26,000 nucleotides of DNA. It comes from SIG437 sp045576235 (GTDB taxonomy: Bacteria > Bacillota > Clostridia > UBA1381 > UBA9506). The DNA lies in the NCBI GenBank assembly GCA_045576235.1, contig JAZNGA010000035.1, forward strand, positions 1 to 26,000. The letters run 5' to 3'. Both the position numbers and the translations under genes were made by a program. This document shows positions 7,120 to 12,712 of this stretch, piece by piece (position 1 is the first letter of the stretch; the number at the start of each line of letters is the position of its first letter). The notes under the pieces were generated by a model. It was given only the letters and a program-made list of their open reading frames with translations, searched no databases and was not told where the DNA came from.

Positions 7120-8613
7120 TTACTCTGCAAAGTCTGATATTATTCCAACATATCCTGTTTCTTCGATGATATACTGTCCTTCGTCTGATAATATCCAATC
7201 AAGCAGTTTACCTACATTTTCGTTTGTTTCTTCTTCGTAAGTTACTGCATAAATCGGTGTAACTATAGGATATTTACCATTCTTGATGTTTTCAGCAGTA
7301 GGTGCAACACCGTCAATAGAAACCATTTTAATATTGGGGTTTTTTATAATGCCCTCGACATAGTATCTGAATGAGAAGCCGATTGAATTTGTCTTGTTTT
7401 TATAGTTTGAAACTCTTTCAATAATTCCTGACATCAAATCATTCTTGAGTTCTGTCGGAGCTTCCATTATAGGCTTATCGCCCATAAATCTCTTGAGCAT
7501 ACTCTGACTTCCGCTACCTTCGTTTCTTTGGAAAGCTTCAATCTTTTCGTTTTTACCGCCGACTTGTTTCCAATTAGTAATCTCGCCTGAATAAATGCCC
7601 TGAATCTGCTCTGTTGTAAGATTTTCAATCGGGTTGTCCTTGTGAACGAAGAACACAAAACCTTCAGATCCGATAGGCGTATATTCAAAAGTTGTGTTAC
7701 ATTCTTCAGCATATGCTTTCTGTTCTTCAGACGGATATACACCGATAAATATGTCTGTTTGCTTTTCTGCTAAAAGCTGATAACCACCGGGGGTGTTATT
7801 ATACTCAAATGTACCGTCATATATTTCCGTTGTATCAGGATATGTCGCATTTACAAATGCAGAGCAAAGCGGGAACAGAGCTGCTGCACCGTCAATCTTG
7901 GGAAGGTTTTCTGTAAGTTTTAATGTTTTACTATCACACTTAACTATCTTTGAATCTTCCTTAAACGGCAGATATTCGTGAACATTGATGTTCGGTGATG
8001 TGTTTATTGTAATGCTTTTATCATACTGAACCATTCCATAGTTAATATACAAAGAGATAAAGTAAATAACCGCAGGTATCAGCCATATTAAAAAGAATTT
8101 CTTTCTCTTTTTGAGCCATATCAAAGGGAGCATTAAAGTTGGTATGACAAATGCACCTATTCCGGTTATAGCGGGATGTATCCCTTCGGATGTGAGTATC
8201 ATCGCACCAAGTATTCCAAAATATGCTGTTACCATTAAAGCCGCAATGGTTAAAGCGATTTTGACAACCATCATAACGATTTCTTTGTTTTCTATTTTTG
8301 GTATATCGTTTCGCTTTTTCCAAAGGTAAAAGCCGTAGATGCCATAAAAGAGTATCAGTATAATTCCAAGCGGCATTTCAACATTTATAACTTGTCCCGT
8401 GTACTGTGTGCTCATATAAATCATGTGAACACCTGGAATCAATCCTAAAGCACCGCCCCAAAACAATCCTTTATGCAAGAAGAAGGCGGAGAGCCAAAAA
8501 CAAGCAAGCCAAATTAAAATCATCGACAATGTTAATCCTGCACCCGTCATTCCAACATACAGATAAAATGCAGTAAACAACACCGCCGGAATGTATCCTA
8601 TAAGTTTTCTCAT
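7120..8613 (-). CDS. Polytopic membrane protein with external PstS-like binding domain
   Basis: A 497-aa protein. Residues 1 to about 195 form roughly six or seven hydrophobic helices separated by short charged loops (KKRND, LKKRKK). Residues from about 225 to the end form a PstS-like substrate-binding domain with DGAAALFPL, HKDNPIENLTTEQI, YSGEITNWKQVGG and an oxyanion-loop-like RNEGSGSQ. Phosphate-binding proteins are normally free lipoproteins; here the domain is fused to a membrane bundle and no pstC, pstA or pstB gene is nearby. A surface sensor or a docking protein is more likely than a transporter, but this is inference. The start is fixed by AAAGGAGG 8 nt upstream. The serpin fusion follows after 123 nt in the same direction, with no terminator visible between them. 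Confidence 0.8.
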   Translation of the reverse strand: MRKLIGYIPAVLFTAFYLYVGMTGAGLTLSMILIWLACFWLSAFFLHKGLFWGGALGLIPGVHMIYMSTQYTGQVINVEMPLGIILILFYGIYGFYLWKKRNDIPKIENKEIVMMVVKIALTIAALMVTAYFGILGAMILTSEGIHPAITGIGAFVIPTLMLPLIWLKKRKKFFLIWLIPAVIYFISLYINYGMVQYDKSITINTSPNINVHEYLPFKEDSKIVKCDSKTLKLTENLPKIDGAAALFPLCSAFVNATYPDTTEIYDGTFEYNNTPGGYQLLAEKQTDIFIGVYPSEEQKAYAEECNTTFEYTPIGSEGFVFFVHKDNPIENLTTEQIQGIYSGEITNWKQVGGKNEKIEAFQRNEGSGSQSMLKRFMGDKPIMEAPTELKNDLMSGIIERVSNYKNKTNSIGFSFRYYVEGIIKNPNIKMVSIDGVAPTAENIKNGKYPIVTPIYAVTYEEETNENVGKLLDWILSDEGQYIIEETGYVGIISDFAE

Positions 8614-8836
8614 CTGTCATTCCTCCTTTGAATGTATTTAACTATGATGTGAGCTACATTTATCAATGACACAACAACCATATTTTTCTTTTCAAACAAG
8701 TAACCCGAAAGCAGACCAACCTCTGCATAAACAAGTACACAAATGAAAAGATTTATTATGCCGTTTTATTTCATCAATAACACCTTACTATTTATTAGAC
8801 GAAATATATAGGCATAAGTTTCCTATGTATAACATT

Positions 8837-9082
8837 TTACTGTTTTTGTTTTTGATGTCTGTGTCTTGCCGGTATTTCAGTGCCGGTAATCTCAACAACA
8901 TCATCAAAAGTGCATTCAAGAGCAAGACACACTCTTGCCAAAGTGTCAATGGTCACATTCTCATCATTGGTGAGTTTTGCAATATTATATCCGCTAATTT
9001 TTGCTTTATTTTTCAATTCGTATTTGTGCATTCCTTTGTCAATCAAAAGTTTCCATAATCTGTTATAGCTTACCTTAACCAT
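8837..9082 (-). CDS. Small XRE/Cro-C1-type transcriptional regulator
   Basis: An 81-aa protein that is almost entirely one helix-turn-helix domain. It reads YNRLWKLLIDKGMHKYELK, then ISGYNIAKLTNDENVTIDTLARVCLALECTFDDVVE. This is the compact Cro/C1 layout seen in YozG-like regulators, ending in a basic tail. The ATG has GGGAG 7 nt upstream, and a good promoter lies about 45 nt further on. It sits upstream of, and in the same direction as, the membrane-protein and serpin-fusion genes, which makes it a candidate regulator of them. The 223-nt spacer after it contains no recognisable terminator or promoter. Confidence 0.85.
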   Translation of the reverse strand: MVKVSYNRLWKLLIDKGMHKYELKNKAKISGYNIAKLTNDENVTIDTLARVCLALECTFDDVVEITGTEIPARHRHQKQKQ

Positions 9083-9127
9083 ATAAATTCTCCCTTCGCT
9101 TTGTAATTCATAGTCAAACTTATGTAT

Positions 9128-9156
9128 ACTATAACATATTTTTCTGGTTTTTTCAA
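9128..9156 (-). promoter_or_regulatory. Promoter of the XRE regulator
   Basis: On the minus strand TTGAAA (9151-9156) and TATAGT (9128-9133) are separated by 17 nt, just upstream of the XRE gene. Confidence 0.55.
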
Positions 9157-9217
9157 TGTTTACACAAAAAAAACCAAAAGTTTTACATTTTGTTTTCCAT
9201 CATTTTTTTAAAATCAG

Positions 9218-9246
9218 TTGACAAAGAGTTAATAAAATAGTATAAT
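9218..9246 (+). promoter_or_regulatory. Promoter of tRNA-Thr
   Basis: Perfect TTGACA (9218-9223) and TATAAT (9241-9246) are separated by 17 nt. The tRNA starts 20 nt downstream. Confidence 0.85.
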
Positions 9247-9265
9247 AAACAACATGTTGAAGTAT

Positions 9266-9341
9266 GCTGGTGTGGCTCAGTCGGTAGAGCAGCTGATTCG
9301 TAATCAGCAGATCGTCGGTTCAAGTCCGATCACCAGCTCCA
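9266..9341 (+). tRNA. tRNA-Thr (anticodon CGT)
   Basis: A complete 76-nt cloverleaf. The acceptor is GCTGGTG/CACCAGC, the D arm contains GGCTCAGTCGGTAGAGC, the anticodon arm is CTGAT-TCGTAAT-CAG type with anticodon CGT, and the T arm contains GGTTCAAGTCC. The discriminator T and CCA are encoded. Confidence 0.95.
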
Positions 9342-9411
9342 AAAAAAGCATTTCCCTTCGGGTGTTTCTCTAAGGGATGTTTAGTGAAATACTTGTAACG
9401 GTGCGGAAGTT

Positions 9412-9441
9412 GGGTGAACAGTTTAGGCTGTTCACCCTTTT
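9412..9441 (+). terminator. Terminator downstream of tRNA-Thr
   Basis: GGGTGAACA pairs with TGTTCACCC around an 8-nt loop, followed by TTTT. It ends rightward transcription just before the convergent recombinase fragment. Confidence 0.8.
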
Positions 9442-9449
9442 CCTTTGCT

Positions 9450-10127
9450 TTAAATTTGACCTGCATGTCCTATGTGAGTGAAATATATATCAATTTGATG
9501 TGTTGCGCTTTTTGACCGTTTTTCACTTCGTTCGTGTATAACGATTTTGGACACGAAGGTCAATAATACTTCTGGTGTCAGTTCTTTGATGTGAATATAC
9601 TTCTTAGCCAGTGCGATGAACTTGTCCGTGTTTGTGACAGCAGATTTGAGTGCTTCGATTTCATCTTTCAAATCAGGTATCCGTAATTCTATATCCTTTT
9701 GCTCCGTTATGTAACTACCGGATAACATCTGAAATTGATCGTCTGTAATTCGATGGAACACATTATCTTCATACAGTCGTTTGAACAGAGATTCCAACTC
9801 ACTCTTACGCTTTTTGAGTCTTCCAAGCTCTGCTGACTTTGCCGATAATTCTTTTCGGCTCTCGGCGGAGCTTTTTTGATTTATAAATTCTGCGAACTCT
9901 TTAGTCTTTGTTCTGGCATAGTATGTAATTCTCCTGATTTCTTCAAGGATAATTTCGTCCAGAACGAATTCCCTTATAGAACGAGGTGTACATTGTTCCT
10001 CGCCTTTGTGTTTTCGATACCTGCTGCAGATGAAATGAAATGCTGAAGGCTTTAGTGTTTTAAACCATCTATCTATATCTATAGCAAAGTCTTCATTAAA
10101 GTCGATAGGTACTTCTTTCTTACTCAT
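9450..10127 (-). pseudogene. Orphan C-terminal half of a large serine recombinase
   Basis: A 225-aa frame matching only the C-terminal portion of TnpX/TndX-type large serine recombinases. It has a zinc-ribbon-like HFICSRYRKH...CTPRSIREFVL (res 31-56), a long coiled coil (about 85-165), and the terminal LAKKYIHIKELTPEVL...FVSKIVIHER...IDIYFTHIG block (173-220, DUF4368 type). The catalytic resolvase domain with its nucleophile serine and the first recombinase domain are missing; intact family members are about 500-550 aa. A good RBS (GAGGAGAA) precedes the ATG, so a truncated protein could still be made. It is a mobile-element remnant beside a tRNA gene and could not catalyse recombination alone. 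Confidence 0.75.
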
Positions 10128-10460
10128 AAAAATTCTCCTCTCGGATTAATGATTAAAATTAAATACTTTTATTGCCTTAATGAAGCTCCTTTCTATAGAT
10201 TTTTGACCGCCTTAAAAATAATATAGGCAATAAGCGTGTATTCACTAAACTTTGCACTTGCCTCCGGTTACATTTCCTGAGCCTCGGCCCTGCTCGACCA
10301 TAACCTCGTATTTGCAAACAGTTAAATCGCTCGTCCTCAAAAGAGAAGTCTTGGCGCTCGCTGTGTTGTATAACTCACCGTGCAAGCTATTAAAATTTTA
10401 AGGTTCAATTCATCTTTCACTTTATCTTGCGAGAGTTTCTTCTCGCTTAAAAAGTTTTTC
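10128..10460. other. Non-coding stretch upstream of the recombinase remnant
   Basis: There is no gene I can support here. The first part supplies the ribosome site of the recombinase fragment. The central part (about 10220-10400) is richer in GC than its surroundings and could be residual mobile-element sequence, but I recognise no family in either direction. Confidence 0.4.
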
Positions 10461-10489
10461 TTGACATTACTTCGTTTTGCTTGTATAAT
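10461..10489 (+). promoter_or_regulatory. Promoter of the DUF6076 gene
   Basis: Perfect TTGACA (10461-10466) and perfect TATAAT (10484-10489) with a 17-nt spacer. They lie about 130 nt upstream of the DUF6076 start codon, leaving a long leader that contains the 10565-10599 palindrome. Confidence 0.85.
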
Positions 10490-10564
10490 TAGATTAAAGT
10501 TATCAAATAAAAATAAATGTAATCTCTTGAACGATTTTATTCTAATATGAATTAATTACTTTGT

Positions 10565-10599
10565 CAACTGATTAAAAATAAAAAATATTTAATCAGTTG
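10565..10599. promoter_or_regulatory. 12-bp inverted repeat in the DUF6076 leader
   Basis: CAACTGATTAAA (10565-10576) and TTTAATCAGTTG (10588-10599) are perfect inverted copies around an 11-nt A/T spacer. The repeat ends a few bases before the ribosome site. It could be an operator for a dimeric repressor or an RNA hairpin limiting translation. Confidence 0.6.
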
Positions 10600-10619
10600 G
10601 ATTTAAGAAGGGAAATACT

Positions 10620-11360
10620 ATGAGCTTTGATATTATTTTTAAAAAAAGGTTTGTTTCGTTGTCAATCGGAAATTCATTAACAGACGAAATCCTCGGTAAT
10701 TTCACTTGTAAAATCGCCGCAGGAGAGTGGGATAGTTTTATTTCGCTTGGGTTGATAAATAAACCTGATGAGAGTCTCACGGATCTTGCTAATATTATTT
10801 TAGGACATTGCTTCAAATCAAAGGTTCAGGCAACAAAAATATCTGCTTATGCCGAAATAGTAGAGAAATATGGCTCTGTAACTGATTCATATGTTATCAG
10901 AAGAACTATCATTCCGTCTGCAAAGAAAAGAATGAATCCTGAAATTGCAGATGTATATACAACAGATTCTTTGAAGGATTTAATCTTTCTTGAGATGCTT
11001 TATGCAGCCGAACAAAATATGCATATATCAAGGTGTAAAAATTGCCTTAAGTATTTTGCATCGTCATATTCAGGCGCTGATTATTGTGACCGTGTTAATT
11101 CGGAAGGAAAGACCTGCAAATGGACAGGCTCCAAAAAAACATACGCTTCAAATATAAAAGCAGATAAAAACTTAGTATTATATGAAAAAATTTATCAATC
11201 TCTGCAATACAAGAGACGCAGGACAACGGATGCTGAGATGTTGGAAAAGTTGAATTTTAACATTATTCAATTGACTAAATGCAGAGCAAAATATAAGAGT
11301 GGCGAGCATTCTGCCGAAAAGTTTTTAGAAAAATTAGACGAAATTAAAAACAGGTTTTAA
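10620..11360 (+). CDS. DUF6076-type protein with C4 zinc-finger-like motif
   Basis: A 246-aa soluble protein. Residues 138-170 carry RCKNCLKYF...YCDR...GKTC, with cysteines at 139, 142, 156 and 166, a likely treble-clef-like zinc site. This matches my memory of DUF6076 (CGNR-like) proteins found in accessory regions of Clostridia; the function is unknown. The C-terminal third is helical and basic (LQYKRRRTTDAEML...). It is preceded by AAGAAGGG and a consensus promoter with a long leader and palindrome. It is one of the few plus-strand genes in the window and lies next to a recombinase remnant, which suggests accessory DNA. A nucleic-acid-binding or regulatory role is inference. Confidence 0.65.
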   Translation: MSFDIIFKKRFVSLSIGNSLTDEILGNFTCKIAAGEWDSFISLGLINKPDESLTDLANIILGHCFKSKVQATKISAYAEIVEKYGSVTDSYVIRRTIIPSAKKRMNPEIADVYTTDSLKDLIFLEMLYAAEQNMHISRCKNCLKYFASSYSGADYCDRVNSEGKTCKWTGSKKTYASNIKADKNLVLYEKIYQSLQYKRRRTTDAEMLEKLNFNIIQLTKCRAKYKSGEHSAEKFLEKLDEIKNRF

Positions 11361-11378
11361 TTACTTGATATATTCCAG

Positions 11379-11417
11379 AGGCATTGCAAAAGTTTTTAAG
11401 CAAATGCAATGCCTTTA
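11379..11417 (+). terminator. Terminator of the DUF6076 gene
   Basis: AGGCATTGCA (11379-11388) pairs perfectly with TGCAATGCCT (11405-11414), followed by TTAAT. It lies 19 nt after the stop codon. Confidence 0.7.
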
Positions 11418-11541
11418 ATATTACCCCTATTCTGCATTAAAAAACAGATAGAGTATAATTACCCTGTCTGCGTGAGTTTGGTCTTTGAATCCCTTTAAGA
11501 GCCTTTGTGGGTTGATCTCAAAATTGATTATATAACGAGGA

Positions 11542-11568
11542 AGAGGATAGGCGGTTTGCCTATCCTCT
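11542..11568 (-). terminator. Terminator at the end of the long minus-strand operon
   Basis: AGAGGATAGGC and GCCTATCCTCT form an 11-bp perfect stem with a 5-nt loop, immediately beyond the B-repeat gene. The T tract is weak on both strands. Confidence 0.65.
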
Positions 11569-11575
11569 CGTAATT

Positions 11576-12130
11576 TTATTCCATTGTGCCAACCATTTTA
11601 TTTATGTCACCGTCCGAGTCTGCTATGATGGTTTTTGTTTTAGCAGGTGCTAGATAACCGAAGCCGTCTATGTAGGCTTTATTTTTCTCTTGTATGATTT
11701 CATTTCTTATTTTGGTTTCCTCATCTGTGAGGTAGCAGGTATCCTTTGCCATGATTTCGTCATTTGGATTTATGGGTTCTGCCAGATTCTTTTCACATTT
11801 CGCATATAGGACATCAGGCTTTGTGAATTTAAATGTTGTTACCTGATTCTGCTTTGTTCTCGGATCGGTGAACCAGCCATTGAATGTGTAACCGTATTTT
11901 GTTGGGATGTAGCTTTTGAGGCTGATGCTCTCGCCGTATCTTTTGGTTATTGGTCTGATAAAGCTTCCGCCGTCCGATGCGAAGGTTAAGGTTACATTTC
12001 CTACGATACCAAGTTCATTGTCGAAGGTCACTCGGTATTTACTGAGCCACCAAGGTTTTGCAGTTGCCGATGCCATTGTTGTTAGCAGCATAGTCACTGC
12101 TAGTGCCGTACATAATACTTTTTTCTTCAT
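11576..12130 (-). CDS. Secreted protein with InlB-type B-repeat (Flg_new) domain
   Basis: A 184-aa protein. The chosen start (MKKKVLC) has GAGGAAG 8 nt upstream; a longer frame begins 16 codons earlier but lacks an RBS. A signal peptide (res 1 to about 24, ending TMASATA) is followed by a single Listeria-Bacteroides-type beta domain: TFASDGGSF, then YGESISLKSYIPTKYGYTFNGWF and VLYAKC. In other proteins this domain lies on the cell surface and often takes part in adhesion or stalk formation. The C-terminal 60 residues are not recognisable. It has no SLH, LPXTG or C-terminal membrane anchor. It is the last gene of the matrix/surface run. Confidence 0.75.
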   Translation of the reverse strand: MKKKVLCTALAVTMLLTTMASATAKPWWLSKYRVTFDNELGIVGNVTLTFASDGGSFIRPITKRYGESISLKSYIPTKYGYTFNGWFTDPRTKQNQVTTFKFTKPDVLYAKCEKNLAEPINPNDEIMAKDTCYLTDEETKIRNEIIQEKNKAYIDGFGYLAPAKTKTIIADSDGDINKMVGTME

Positions 12131-12290
12131 AAAATTCTTCCTCTCTGTTTTTATATTACCTTTCGGCAACACAAACATACCACAGAAGATTAGGAAAGTC
12201 TACAAAGGTTTTTTCAAAAGTGCTTTTCTTTGGTTAATGTGGACCATATTTTAATGTGGTGATGAAAAAAAACAAAGCCCATTGCAGAGT

Positions 12291-12626
12291 TTATTCCACT
12301 GCACCGGACTTTGCTATGTCACTTTTAATACTGACTTTTTGCTCTTTAATAAATAAACAAGTTTTATCATCTTTGGATAATGGTTTATAAAACGGGCATT
12401 TCTTGCCGTTATGACAATACAGATAAGGACATTCCGGTGAATGTCTGTCAAGTCTGTAGGATTCTGCTCCCGTTAGACAATTGGGACAAATTTTCTTTCC
12501 ACAGACTTTCTTAAACTCTACATTTTCGCTATCGCTTTCTCTGCCGAAAATTATCAAAGCACAATAAAGAGCAATAACTAATACTACAATCGCTGTGCCA
12601 ATGATTAAACCAAAAAGTAATTTCAA
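12291..12626 (-). CDS. Small Cys-rich single-pass membrane protein
   Basis: A 111-aa protein beginning with a TTG codon, which sits 9 nt after a GGAG ribosome site; no better ATG exists. Residues 2-27 form one transmembrane helix. The rest is cysteine-rich with paired motifs: CGKKICPNC, then ECPYLYCHNGKKCPFY and TCLF. This suggests a metal-binding or disulphide-stabilised small domain. I do not recognise a family. It lies 86 nt downstream of the acidic 988-aa gene in the matrix operon and 160 nt before the B-repeat gene. It could be an accessory of the surface proteins, but the sequence does not say which. Confidence 0.6.
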   Translation of the reverse strand: MKLLFGLIIGTAIVVLVIALYCALIIFGRESDSENVEFKKVCGKKICPNCLTGAESYRLDRHSPECPYLYCHNGKKCPFYKPLSKDDKTCLFIKEQKVSIKSDIAKSGAVE

Positions 12627-12657
12627 AAATTATTGCTCCTTTCCTCACTCTTTAAAT

Positions 12658-12685
12658 TGCCGTAGGGGGAAATCCCCCTGTGGCA
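12658..12685 (-). terminator. Hairpin after the 988-aa gene
   Basis: A hairpin in which TGCC/GGCA and AGGGGG/CCCCCT stems close an AAAT loop. It lies between the acidic repeat protein gene and the Cys-rich gene. The T tract is poor, so it may only attenuate transcription or stabilise mRNA. Confidence 0.4.
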
Positions 12686-12712
12686 GATTAAAAATATGTG
12701 CTTATAATTTAA

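Noticed and set aside
7120..8613. PstS/PstC phosphate transporter gene
   Set aside because: The membrane part lacks a recognisable permease EAA-like loop, and no ATPase gene is nearby.
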